From positions 868,001-932,000 of the forward strand of contig JBBAEN010000001.1 of assembly GCA_041655955.1 (NCBI GenBank): DNA of 64,000 nucleotides. The letters run 5' to 3'. Shown one piece after another: positions 7,667 to 16,223 of this stretch (position 1 is the stretch's first letter; each line of letters starts with the position of its first letter). A model generated the notes under the pieces. The model was not told the origin of the DNA and did no database searches. It was given only the letters and a program-made list of their open reading frames with translations. The position numbers and the translations under genes were made by a program. The DNA comes from Micavibrio_A sp041655955 (GTDB lineage: Bacteria > Pseudomonadota > Alphaproteobacteria > Micavibrionales > Micavibrionaceae).

Positions 7667-8566
7667 ATGCCTGAAAACATTGCATCAGAACTCTTCACCG
7701 TCTGTGATTTCGTGCGTTACGGCACAAGCCGCTTTGGCGAATCGGATCTCGTCTTCGGCCACGGGACGGACAATGCGTTCGACGAGGCCGTCTTTATCGT
7801 GCTGGAAGCCCTGCACCTGCCGCCGGACACGCTGGAACCATACTGGAATGCCCGCCTGAGCATGGCGGAGCGCGAACGAATCGCCTCCCTTATCGAATCG
7901 CGAATCGCAACGCGCAAACCTGCCGCGTACCTGCTGAACAAGGCTTATATACAAGGCTTCCCCTTCTATGTGGATGAGCGCGCCATCGTCCCCCGCTCCT
8001 TCATCGCGGAAATACTCTGCAAGGAGGACGGGTTTTCACAGCTTCCCGGTTACGGTGATGTGACCAGCGTGCTCGACCTTTGCACCGGCTCCGGCTGCCT
8101 TGCCGTGGTCGCGGCGCATATCTTCCCGAACGCCGCCATCGATGCCGTCGATATATCCAAAGACGCGCTGGAAGTCGCCCGCCGCAATGTCGCAGAACAC
8201 GGGCTGGAGGATCGCGTGACGCTTTATGAAGGCGATCTCTTTACGCCGCTCACGGGGAAGAAATACGACCTTATCCTGACCAACCCGCCTTATGTCGATG
8301 CGCCGGCGATGGCGGCACTGCCGCCGGAATTCAGGCACGAACCCGCCATCGCCCTTGGCGCGGAGGCCGGAGAGGACGGGCTTGCCATCGTCCGCCGCAT
8401 CATGGAAGACGCCGCCGCCCACCTGAATAATGGCGGCGGGATGCTGTGCGAGCTGGGCCGCTGCGGCCCCGCGCTCGAAGCCGCCTATCCGCAAACGCCC
8501 TTCCTGTGGGTCGATACCGAGGCCTCGCAGGGCGAGGTTTTCTGGCTGAAAAAAGAAGAGTTATAA
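7667..8566 (+). CDS. prmB: Ribosomal protein L3 N5-glutamine methyltransferase
   Basis: PrmB uses S-adenosylmethionine to methylate a glutamine of ribosomal protein L3. The 299 residues match the family. The N-terminal substrate-binding part carries the PrmB hallmark VFGHGTDNAFDEA, which separates it from PrmC. The methyltransferase core has DLCTGSGCLAVVAA (SAM-binding motif I), the acidic VDISKDAL strand end, and the catalytic TNPPYVD loop that holds the target amide. The start at 7667 was chosen because family homology begins there and AGGAAAGGG lies upstream; the longer frame adds a basic 19-residue head without family character. A terminator follows 8 bases after the stop. Confidence 0.92.
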   Translation: MPENIASELFTVCDFVRYGTSRFGESDLVFGHGTDNAFDEAVFIVLEALHLPPDTLEPYWNARLSMAERERIASLIESRIATRKPAAYLLNKAYIQGFPFYVDERAIVPRSFIAEILCKEDGFSQLPGYGDVTSVLDLCTGSGCLAVVAAHIFPNAAIDAVDISKDALEVARRNVAEHGLEDRVTLYEGDLFTPLTGKKYDLILTNPPYVDAPAMAALPPEFRHEPAIALGAEAGEDGLAIVRRIMEDAAAHLNNGGGMLCELGRCGPALEAAYPQTPFLWVDTEASQGEVFWLKKEEL

Positions 8567-8573
8567 GGGTTCC

Positions 8574-8600
8574 AAAACGGCCCGAACGGGCGCCGTTTTT
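8574..8600 (+). terminator. Terminator of prmB
   Basis: AAACGGC (8575-8581) pairs with GCCGTTT (8592-8598) and is followed by further T residues. It directly follows the prmB stop codon. Confidence 0.8.
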
Positions 8601-8699
8601 CTTAAGGTTTGCTTAACCAACATATCGCCTAAAATTTTATGCATAATTAAAGAGGCCTTTACGCCGCTCCGCTAGTCTGGGGGCAGGAGTAAAGAGCTT

Positions 8700-9050
8700 A
8701 TGTATGACACGCCCGCACAACACCCGTCCCGACAGCGCCAGACGACGCAGGCCGACAGTTTTTTCGGCATGGCGCTGGCGCAGGCCTTTACGGGCATCGC
8801 CTTCGGCCCCGCCGCGGACATGGCGTGGGAAGCGGCTGAAACGGCCTCTACGGTGCGCGACGACCGCATGGGCCGCAAAGCCGGGGGAGAGCCCGCCTCC
8901 TTCGTCCTCGGCGCAAAAAACAGCCTTGCGGGGACGTTCGCAAGCATGAGCGCCGGAATCGGCGCCGGCATGAAAAGCCTTGCCGAGCTGGAGCGCGAAA
9001 CCTTCCGCCCCGCCGCCTTTTCCATGAAAGCGCCGGCGCTTGCCGCCTAA
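8700..9050 (+). CDS. Hypothetical protein, 116 residues
   Basis: The reading frame starts at an ATG with a GGAG sequence 12 bases upstream. The protein is Ala-rich with mild amphipathic helices (MALAQAFTGIAFGPAADMAW) and a Gly/Ser-rich middle, but no signal peptide, clear membrane segment or known motif. GC-rich third positions fit real coding. It is followed after 61 bases by another unknown gene in the same direction. Confidence 0.5.
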   Translation: MYDTPAQHPSRQRQTTQADSFFGMALAQAFTGIAFGPAADMAWEAAETASTVRDDRMGRKAGGEPASFVLGAKNSLAGTFASMSAGIGAGMKSLAELERETFRPAAFSMKAPALAA

Positions 9051-9111
9051 GCGCCTCGAATATAAAGCATTAATGATTCAACCGCTTAAAATACTGTGTT
9101 AGACTCCGGTT

Positions 9112-10062
9112 ATGACACTGGCCTTTCAATCATCCTTATTACGGGAAAAATTCACCCTTCGCGATCCGGCGGGGGATTTGTCCGACGCACCGCCCGTCAT
9201 CGCGCTCAGCAACCGGCTTGTCCTGCCGCTCCATAAAGAGGGGGAAGAGCCGGAAACCTTCGTCGTCCGCGCCCAGAACATGCATAGCTGCGCGCGCCTC
9301 GGCGCCGCCATCGCCAAGGAATATCTGGAACGCGGCGCGCTGATGCGGCGGGTTTTGGGGCCGTACTGGCAAAATCTTTGGAGCGACGTCATCAAGGGCT
9401 ATGAAAAGGACTGGAATCCCGCCATCTGGTGCGCCATTTATTTCCGCGGGCGCTTAATATACGAATCCGGCGAGCGCCACCCTTTCCTCGACATCATCGA
9501 ACAATGCGACGCGGTGAATAAAGGCGATTACGCGGAAACGCTGGCCTTCGCCGAACAGGCTTTCCAGCAGGCGGGCCGCACCGTCAATATCGAGCATGAT
9601 TCCAACGTCGCCCTCATCCTTGCCGTAACGCCCGAAGAGGCAAAATGCGGCATCATCCTGCGCGCCGCCAACCGCAAGACGACCTTCAACTATACGGCCA
9701 AGGCGAAAAAGGGCGGCGAGAAAGTGCGCGTGCCGACCGTCCTCACCATCTCCGCCGCCTTTCTGGAAGGGGTGCAGCTCGCCTTCGATGCCGGCCTTTC
9801 CAACCGCAAGAAGGCGCTCGGCCTTATCGAACGCTTCTCGAACGACGACAAGCGCAGCAAGCGCGGGGCCGAACGGCTCGCCAACCTGACGCGGGCGATC
9901 GAGGCTATCGAACGCAAATATATCGTCAGCTACCGCCCCGACCGGCCCGATTTCCAGCTCATGGTGCGCGAAGCCGAAGACGTTTCCATGAAAATCCTCA
10001 AACCCCTGATCGACGCCAAAATCGCCAGCGGGGAGCTGGACGCCAGCGACTGGATTACCTGA
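9112..10062 (+). CDS. Conserved-looking hypothetical protein, 316 residues
   Basis: A soluble protein of normal composition without a signal peptide. The N-terminal half contains FVVRAQNMHSCARLGAAIA and WNPAIWCAIYFRGRLIYESG. The middle has alternating strands. The C-terminal half is a basic alpha-helical region (SNRKKALGLIERFSNDDKRS) ending in a long helix. Normal codon pattern and length argue that it is real. I recognise no family, catalytic motif or nucleotide-binding motif. The neighbours (an unknown small gene upstream and a membrane protein on the other strand) give no hint of its role. Confidence 0.7.
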   Translation: MTLAFQSSLLREKFTLRDPAGDLSDAPPVIALSNRLVLPLHKEGEEPETFVVRAQNMHSCARLGAAIAKEYLERGALMRRVLGPYWQNLWSDVIKGYEKDWNPAIWCAIYFRGRLIYESGERHPFLDIIEQCDAVNKGDYAETLAFAEQAFQQAGRTVNIEHDSNVALILAVTPEEAKCGIILRAANRKTTFNYTAKAKKGGEKVRVPTVLTISAAFLEGVQLAFDAGLSNRKKALGLIERFSNDDKRSKRGAERLANLTRAIEAIERKYIVSYRPDRPDFQLMVREAEDVSMKILKPLIDAKIASGELDASDWIT

Positions 10063-10154
10063 TCCCCCAAGCGCCGGAAGAACCATGTTCATCCCCGCCG
10101 CAGCTCCATAGCGGATTTATAAAGGGCGGATTTTATACGGGCGCCCCTTGCGGA

Positions 10155-10952
10155 TTACTGGCCCCGGCCCCGGCCGGCACGCACGATTACAAAGGCCAGC
10201 GCCGCGCCTTTGGCCAGCAGCGCCAGCAGCACGAACATAAAGGAGGCCACAATAAGAAAGCCTGCCTGTTTCAACCGCGCGCCCAGCGCATAGCTATAGT
10301 CCCATCCATAGGCAGACAGCATGGCTTTCAAATAAAGCACCCGTGATTCAGGCATCCCGTATTCCCGTTGAAGATCGGGATCGTCCAGCATTGCGCCAGC
10401 CTGAACGGCCTCCAAAACAGCCATATCCGTCTTGTTGGAAACAGCGCCCTCATATAGCGGAGGCAAAAAGCGCGCCGTGCCGTAAGCGAAGGCAACCATT
10501 ATCAGGAGAACCAGAAAAAATCTGGCAAAGGATATTTTTCTAAGGGCCACCTTTTCATACCACGCCATGAAACGGCCCCGCTCGCCAAGACGGGGCGCAA
10601 ACAGCAAGAGGCCGTCCAGCGCAGAAAAGATCAAAAGGATGCCGGCGACAATAACGGGGGCATACATGCTTTCCCTGTTCTTGTTTTTCCCTTCATCCGC
10701 CCACCCCGCCAGCGTTTGCGCACTGTGCGTTTCCAACTCCCGCTCCAGCCCCGGATAAAACCACGGCTTCACGGCAAGCTCTTCAGCCGTCCCTTCCATT
10801 ATGGCGGTCAGGACGGCCTCTTTTTCTTCGTGATATTTATATTCGCCATGGAAATAGCAAAAAGCCGCCATCATGCCGGCGATGAACAGGAGGTTGAAGG
10901 CAAGGTTTCCCAGCAAAAAGAGCCTGGGCAGGTCTGAACGAGAGGCCGTCAT
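10155..10952 (-). CDS. Inner-membrane protein of unknown function (about four TM segments)
   Basis: About 265 residues with hydrophobic segments near residues 12-30 (LFLLGNLAFNLLFIAGMMAAF), 102-120, 148-165 and 233-255. Between the first two lies a charged extracytoplasmic loop. No transporter or enzyme motif is visible. The ATG at 10952 was preferred over a GTG three codons upstream because AAGGG lies directly before it; the choice is uncertain. It lies 43 bases downstream of acnA on the same strand and may be read through from it. Confidence 0.7.
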   Translation of the reverse strand: MTASRSDLPRLFLLGNLAFNLLFIAGMMAAFCYFHGEYKYHEEKEAVLTAIMEGTAEELAVKPWFYPGLERELETHSAQTLAGWADEGKNKNRESMYAPVIVAGILLIFSALDGLLLFAPRLGERGRFMAWYEKVALRKISFARFFLVLLIMVAFAYGTARFLPPLYEGAVSNKTDMAVLEAVQAGAMLDDPDLQREYGMPESRVLYLKAMLSAYGWDYSYALGARLKQAGFLIVASFMFVLLALLAKGAALAFVIVRAGRGRGQ

Positions 10953-10995
10953 CCCTTGCACCGCCAGCCGCCATGATCATCCCTTTGCGCGTGCA

Positions 10996-13773
10996 TTACG
11001 CCGCCGCACCGCCGGAGGCCACGAGCGAGCGCAGAACGTAATGGAGAATGCCGCCATTGCGGTAATATTCGATTTCGTCCAGCGTGTCGATGCGTACCAG
11101 AAGCGCGACCTCGTCCTTCGTGCCGTCCGCGCGGGTGATGGTCAGCACCGCGTCCTGAAGCGGTTCCAGACCGCCTTCAATGCCCGTAATATCAAAGGTT
11201 TCGGAACCGTCCAGCTTCAGATCACGGCGCGTCATCCCGTCCTTGAAGACCAGCGGCAGGACGCCCATCCCGACAAGGTTGGAGCGGTGGATACGCTCGA
11301 AACTTTCGGCGATGACGGCGCGGATGCCAAGCAGCGTCGTTCCCTTCGCTGCCCAGTCGCGCGACGATCCGGTTCCGTATTCCTTGCCCGCGATGACGAT
11401 GAGCAGCGTTCCCTCTTCCTGATATTTCATGCAGGCGTCATAGATCGGCATGACCTCGCCGCGATGGCGCGTATAGCCGCCCTCGACGCCGCCGAGCAGC
11501 TCGTTCTTGATGCGGATATTGGCGAACGTGCCGCGCATCATGATTTCATGGTTCCCGCGGCGCGAGCCGTAGGAGTTGAAATCGATCGTCGCGACGCCGT
11601 TTTCAAGCAGGTATTTTCCGGCAGGCGAATCTTTTTTGATCGCCCCCGCCGGCGAGATATGATCCGTCGTGATGGAATCGCCGAACAGCGCCATCAGCTT
11701 CGCGCCTTTAATATCCGTGACCGCTTCGGGCTTTGCGCCCATCCCTTCAAAATAAGGCGGGTTGCGGACATAGGTCGAGCTTGAATCCCAGCCATAGGTT
11801 TCCGAAGACGCGGCGCCTTCGATGTCCTGCCATTCCTGCGGGCCTAAAAACACGTTGGAATAGCGGCTCTTGAACATTTCGGGCGTCAGGCACTGTTCGA
11901 CCGTTTCCCGGATTTCCCGGTTCGAGGGCCAGATGTCTTTCAGGTAAACGTCGCGGCCCTCTTTATCCTTGCCGAGCGAACCGGTCATGACATTGACATT
12001 CATCGATCCGGCAATGGCATAGGCCACGACCAGCGGCGGCGAGGCCAGATAGTTCGCCTTCACATGCGGGTTGATGCGCCCTTCAAAGTTCCTGTTACCG
12101 GACAAAACGCCGGCGACGGTCAGATCGCCCTCCTCGACCGCCTTCGCGATCGGCGGCGAGAGCGGGCCGGAATTGCCAATACAGGTCGTACAGCCATAGC
12201 CGACAAGATTGAATCCAATCGCGTCCAGATGCGGCGTCAGCCCGGCCTTGTCGAGATAATCGGTCACGACCTGCGATCCGGGCGCAAGGGATGTCTTCAC
12301 CCACGGCTTGCGGGTAAGGCCCAGCTCATTGGCTTTTTTCGCGACAAGCCCCGCGGCTACCATCACCGAAGGGTTTGATGTATTGGTACAGGACGTAATG
12401 GCCGCGATAACGACGCTGCCATGGCCGATCGCGTAATCCTCCCCCTCGACCTTGATGCTGACGCCCGTATCATATTTTTCGGCGCGGTCGGAAGAGATCG
12501 GCTTTTCGGCGATCATCTGCGCCTCTTCACGGCTCATCGGCAAAGCGCCGACCGTTTCGGACAGATATTGTTTGAAATCCTGCGCGGCGTTGAGGAGCAG
12601 CACACGGTCTTGCGGGCGCTTCGGCCCCGCGATGCTCGGCTCGACATCGCCCAGATCAAGCTGGAGCGTATCGGTAAAGACAGGCTCGGTGCCGCCCTTG
12701 CCGGACGAATCGCGCCACATGCCCTGTTCCCTGGCATAGGCTTCGACAAGCTTGATGCGCGCTTCGTCGCGGCCTGTGAAACGCAAATAACGGATTGTTT
12801 CGTCGTCGATGGGGAAAAAGCCGCAGGTCGCGCCATATTCCGGCGCCATATTGGCGATGGTGGCGCGGTCGGCAAGGCTCATATGGTTCAGCCCGTCGCC
12901 ATAAAACTCGACGAACTTGTTCACGACGCCCTTGGCGCGAAGCATTTGCGTGACGGTCAAAACGAGGTCGGTCGCCGTCGTCCCTTCCTTCATCCTGCCT
13001 GTAATCTTGAACCCGACGACTTCGGGGATCAGCATGGATACGGGCTGGCCCAGCATCGCGGCCTCGGCCTCGATCCCCCCGACGCCCCAGCCGAGAACGG
13101 CAAGCCCGTTCACCATCGTCGTATGCGAGTCCGTCCCCACCAGCGTATCGGGGAACGCGACTTCGTTGCCGTCCTGATCCTTTTCAACCCATACGGCCTG
13201 AGAGAGATATTCAAGATTCACCTGGTGGCAAATCCCCGTCCCCGGCGGCACGACGCGGAAGTTGTTAAAGGCGTTCTGGCCCCAGCGCAAAAACTGGTAG
13301 CGCTCGATATTCTGTTTGAATTCCTCCTCGACATTGCGCTGGAACGCGATGGCGGTTCCGAACTCATTCACCATCACCGAGTGATCGATCACGAGATCGA
13401 CCGCGCAAAGCGGGTTGATTTTTTGCGGATCGCCGCCCAGCGCCTTCGTCGCCTCGCGCATCGCGGCCAGATCGACGACCGCAGGCACACCCGTAAAATC
13501 CTGCATCAGCACGCGGGCGGGGCGATAGGCGATTTCCTTGTCTGACTTCCTGTCTTTTTGCCAGTCCACCAGCGCCTGTATATCCGCCGTCCTGACCGAA
13601 CGGCCATCCTCGAACCGCAAGAGGTTTTCAAGCAATACTTTCAGCGTAAATGGCAGGCGCGAAATATCGCCGAATTTTTCCTCTACCGTCTTAAGCGAAA
13701 AATAATCATAGCTCCTGCCCCCGGCGGTGAGCGTCTTGCGGGCTTTGAGTGTGTCGTGACCTGTGCGTGCCAT
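10996..13773 (-). CDS. acnA: Aconitate hydratase A
   Basis: Aconitase converts citrate to isocitrate in the TCA cycle through a [4Fe-4S] cluster. The 925 residues are close to the AcnA/IRP1 length (about 890-900). Cluster cysteines are seen in AAITSCTNTSNPSVM and GYGCTTCIGNSGPL. Substrate-binding segments DLVIDHSVMVNEFGT and VGTDSHTTMVNGLAVLGWGVGG are intact, as is the C-terminal swivelling domain with YGTGSSRDWAAKG. The start at 13773 was chosen from an AAAAAGG ribosome binding site and the typical MARTGHDTLKARKTL opening; the frame continues upstream by 52 codons without homology character. The gene is monocistronic or leads into the membrane protein downstream. Confidence 0.97.
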   Translation of the reverse strand: MARTGHDTLKARKTLTAGGRSYDYFSLKTVEEKFGDISRLPFTLKVLLENLLRFEDGRSVRTADIQALVDWQKDRKSDKEIAYRPARVLMQDFTGVPAVVDLAAMREATKALGGDPQKINPLCAVDLVIDHSVMVNEFGTAIAFQRNVEEEFKQNIERYQFLRWGQNAFNNFRVVPPGTGICHQVNLEYLSQAVWVEKDQDGNEVAFPDTLVGTDSHTTMVNGLAVLGWGVGGIEAEAAMLGQPVSMLIPEVVGFKITGRMKEGTTATDLVLTVTQMLRAKGVVNKFVEFYGDGLNHMSLADRATIANMAPEYGATCGFFPIDDETIRYLRFTGRDEARIKLVEAYAREQGMWRDSSGKGGTEPVFTDTLQLDLGDVEPSIAGPKRPQDRVLLLNAAQDFKQYLSETVGALPMSREEAQMIAEKPISSDRAEKYDTGVSIKVEGEDYAIGHGSVVIAAITSCTNTSNPSVMVAAGLVAKKANELGLTRKPWVKTSLAPGSQVVTDYLDKAGLTPHLDAIGFNLVGYGCTTCIGNSGPLSPPIAKAVEEGDLTVAGVLSGNRNFEGRINPHVKANYLASPPLVVAYAIAGSMNVNVMTGSLGKDKEGRDVYLKDIWPSNREIRETVEQCLTPEMFKSRYSNVFLGPQEWQDIEGAASSETYGWDSSSTYVRNPPYFEGMGAKPEAVTDIKGAKLMALFGDSITTDHISPAGAIKKDSPAGKYLLENGVATIDFNSYGSRRGNHEIMMRGTFANIRIKNELLGGVEGGYTRHRGEVMPIYDACMKYQEEGTLLIVIAGKEYGTGSSRDWAAKGTTLLGIRAVIAESFERIHRSNLVGMGVLPLVFKDGMTRRDLKLDGSETFDITGIEGGLEPLQDAVLTITRADGTKDEVALLVRIDTLDEIEYYRNGGILHYVLRSLVASGGAAA

Positions 13774-14127
13774 AATACAATACCTTTTTGGTGCCATCTC
13801 TTTGAGATTGTGAAGGAAATTCCGTGCGAATACGCGTATGGAGTCTATCATCGGCGGCAATGGATAAAAAGTGGTTAATATAAAAAGAAACGCCCAAAAA
13901 TGCCTTATTTCCTTCCCTATTGCCGCCACAATCCGGCTTCATCCTAAGATCATACCGGAATTCCTCCTTCTCCGACGTTCAGACCGGTAGCCATATAAGA
14001 ACCGTTATGAATGACCGCTGCCTCGTCCCCCGCGAGCGCAGCGGTTTTCCTGTGAAGGGCTATAAAACCCCTAAAAACGCATAAATTCTTGTAAAAGCGG
14101 CCGGACGGCGCGGGGGTGGCGGGTGCT
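13774..14127. other. Long intergenic region upstream of acnA
   Basis: This 354-base gap should hold the acnA promoter (minus strand). The most striking element is a near-perfect Shine-Dalgarno run on the minus strand (GGAGAAGGAGG, within 13963-13973). Nine bases beyond its end is an ATG that opens only a four-codon frame, M-I-L-G-stop (13939-13953). Its stop overlaps the ATG of a 78-codon frame that runs over the acnA start. It could be a leader peptide, a gene remnant or chance. Nothing else was recognised. Confidence 0.35.
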
Positions 14128-14799
14128 TTATTTTTTCCCGCGGCACTGCGCTTGCACACGTTCATATTCCTCCAGCGTATCGACATTTTGCTGAAGGCGC
14201 TGGCGCTCCTCGCTCATCTGTTCGGAATATTGCCGCAATACGGCCTGTGCATATTGCTGCACGCCTTTTTGGCGCGCTTCAAGCTGGTTGATCGGGAACG
14301 GGCCTTGCGCATAGCCGATTTTCTTTATCGCCTCGTTCAATCCCTTCACGATGATATGCGTGTATTTATTGACGATCATCCGATCGACCATAATGTGTTT
14401 TTTCTCATGCTCCATGATGGCGCGGTACATGCAGCCCGCCTTGTCATACTCGCGCGCGATGTAAATCGTCGGCTTGATATGGATCTTCACATCGATCTTA
14501 TCGACATAAAGACAGCCCTGATTGAGGTTTTGCCAATTTTCCTGCATCACGCGGATGCTCTGCGTCACGCTCACCTCGCCCGCCATCAGCCCGCCGACAT
14601 GGGATCGTATCTCGGCTCCATAGGGCGAGATCGTGTCGTTTTCAAAATTATCCAGCTCTGCCTGGGTTTTCGAGTGATCGTAGCGAACCGAGGCGTCGGA
14701 AGCCGCGACATGGATTTGCGGCGCCTTCCTGAGCTGGCACTCAATCTGGCCTGACGCCAGATGGAAATAACCGGCGAACAAATAATCCAATCCAATCAA
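14128..14799 (-). CDS. Putative HExxH metalloprotease-like protein
   Basis: A 223-residue protein with YRAIMEHEKKHIMVDR in the middle, a clear HExxH zinc-peptidase signature, followed by a long C-terminal helix rich in Gln and Glu (about residues 165-220). The arrangement (beta-rich first half, HExxH helix, helical tail) recalls small secreted Zn-dependent proteases such as DUF922, but a third zinc ligand could not be assigned. No clear signal peptide is visible, although the first 20 residues are moderately hydrophobic. Enzymatic function is inferred only from the motif. It is divergent from yggT, with a 96-base promoter region between them. Confidence 0.6.
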   Translation of the reverse strand: MIGLDYLFAGYFHLASGQIECQLRKAPQIHVAASDASVRYDHSKTQAELDNFENDTISPYGAEIRSHVGGLMAGEVSVTQSIRVMQENWQNLNQGCLYVDKIDVKIHIKPTIYIAREYDKAGCMYRAIMEHEKKHIMVDRMIVNKYTHIIVKGLNEAIKKIGYAQGPFPINQLEARQKGVQQYAQAVLRQYSEQMSEERQRLQQNVDTLEEYERVQAQCRGKK

Positions 14800-14895
14800 G
14801 CGCTAAGCCCCTTTACCTGTCGGCATTCTCACTATAGTATAACCGCAAGATTATTAGTATTACATTAATCACTATAGAGGAAACGGCGGCAAATC

Positions 14896-15180
14896 ATGGA
14901 AATATTTATCGGCAAGGCACTGCTGCTGCTCCTTGATGTCTGTTTCTGGATCATCATCCTGCAAGTCATTCTCAGCTGGCTTATAACCTTTGACGTCATC
15001 AATATCAGGAACCCGCAGGCCGCGAATTTCGTGCGGCTGATCGACCGCGTCACATCCCCCGTTTACACGCCTTTGCGCAAAATCATCCCGCCGATAGCGG
15101 GCATCGACATTACCCCCATCATCGTTATTTTCGGCATCTACCTGCTCCAAGGCCTCGTGGCCTCCATCTTCTTCTACTAA
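14896..15180 (+). CDS. YggT family membrane protein
   Basis: A 94-residue protein with two hydrophobic segments (about residues 7-28 and 72-92) flanking the conserved YggT loop: ILSWLITFDVIN, then FVRLIDRVTSPVYTPLRKIIPP and the IAGIDITPIIVIF segment. YggT proteins are small integral membrane proteins of uncertain role, linked to osmotic stress and cell-division gene neighbourhoods. It lies 9 bases before folD, an arrangement typical of Alphaproteobacteria, and is probably co-transcribed with it. Confidence 0.92.
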   Translation: MEIFIGKALLLLLDVCFWIIILQVILSWLITFDVINIRNPQAANFVRLIDRVTSPVYTPLRKIIPPIAGIDITPIIVIFGIYLLQGLVASIFFY

Positions 15181-15189
15181 GAGGCCGCC

Positions 15190-16059
15190 ATGACGCAATC
15201 GGCCGGCATTATCAACGGGCGGGAGATTGCGGCACAGATCCGCGCCCAAATCGCGGCGGAGGTTGCCGCACTCAGGGAAAAGAACATTGCGCCGAGCCTT
15301 GCCGTCATCCTTGTCGGCGACGATCCCGCAAGCCATATCTATGTCACCAATAAAATCAATGCCTGCAAGGAAGCGGGGATTGAAAGCGTCGAACTGCGCA
15401 TGGAAGCGCACGCAAGCGAAAACGAAATCCGCCATGCCATCAAAAATCTTAATTTCAATCCCTCCATCCACGGCATCTTGCTCCAGCTCCCCCTGCCCGC
15501 GCATCTGGCGGCGGTGCAGGAAAGCCTCGTCCAGCAAATCGCGCCGGAAAAAGACGTGGACGGGCTGACCGTCACCAATGCCGGAAAGCTTTTCCTCGGC
15601 ATGGAAGGCGGGCTTGTCCCCTGCACCCCGCAAGGCTCGATGCGGCTTATCAAGGCGGTGCGCCAAGACCTAACGGGCCTGAACGCCGTCGTGATTGGAA
15701 GATCCAACCTGTTCGGCAAACCGATGGCGCAATTGCTGCTCGCCGAAAACTGTACCGTCACGACCGCCCATTCACGCACCAAAGACCTGCCCGCCTTGTG
15801 CCGCTCTGCCGATATCCTGATCGCCGCCGTGGGCCGTCCGGAAATGGTCAAAGGCGATTGGGTCAAGCCGGGCGCTATCATTATTGATGTCGGTATCAAC
15901 AGGCAGAAAAACGGCAAGCTTTGCGGCGATGTCGATTTTGAAGAGGCCGCCAAAATCGCGGGGCATATCTCCCCCGTCCCCGGCGGCGTCGGCCCCATGA
16001 CCATCGCTTGTCTTTTGCAAAACACACTCGCCGCCGCGCGGCTTCAATGGCGGAGCTGA
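15190..16059 (+). CDS. folD: Bifunctional methylenetetrahydrofolate dehydrogenase/cyclohydrolase
   Basis: FolD interconverts 5,10-methylene-THF, methenyl-THF and 10-formyl-THF with NADP, feeding purine and formyl-Met synthesis. The 289 residues match the family. Visible signatures are SHIYVTNKINACKEAGI (the catalytic Lys lies in this YVxxK-type motif), ILLQLPLPAHL, PEKDVDGLT, the Rossmann segment VIGRSNLFGKPMAQLL and the C-terminal PVPGGVGPMTIACLLQNT. It starts 9 bases after yggT and ends before a bidirectional terminator shared with icd. Confidence 0.97.
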   Translation: MTQSAGIINGREIAAQIRAQIAAEVAALREKNIAPSLAVILVGDDPASHIYVTNKINACKEAGIESVELRMEAHASENEIRHAIKNLNFNPSIHGILLQLPLPAHLAAVQESLVQQIAPEKDVDGLTVTNAGKLFLGMEGGLVPCTPQGSMRLIKAVRQDLTGLNAVVIGRSNLFGKPMAQLLLAENCTVTTAHSRTKDLPALCRSADILIAAVGRPEMVKGDWVKPGAIIIDVGINRQKNGKLCGDVDFEEAAKIAGHISPVPGGVGPMTIACLLQNTLAAARLQWRS

Positions 16060-16121
16060 AACAATCAAGACTGCGCAAACCCGTCATAAAACGCCCGAAA
16101 AAGATCATAAAAAAACACCAT

Positions 16122-16157
16122 AAAAAAGACCGCCTTATTCACCTCGGCGGCCTTTTT
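16122..16157. terminator. Bidirectional terminator between folD and the isocitrate dehydrogenase gene
   Basis: GACCGCC (16128-16134) pairs with GGCGGCC (16146-16152), with one mismatch. There is an A-run on the left and a T-run on the right, so it can stop transcription from both convergent genes. Confidence 0.7.
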
Positions 16158-16223
16158 CTTTTTCCGGCGTCAAAGCCGCATCCTTGTATGAAGCCACATA
16201 ATTGCGGCGAATAAAGGCGATTT

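Noticed and set aside
12421..13545. 374-codon plus-strand frame opposite acnA
   Set aside because: Exact antisense of a conserved enzyme; composition is that of a shadow frame.
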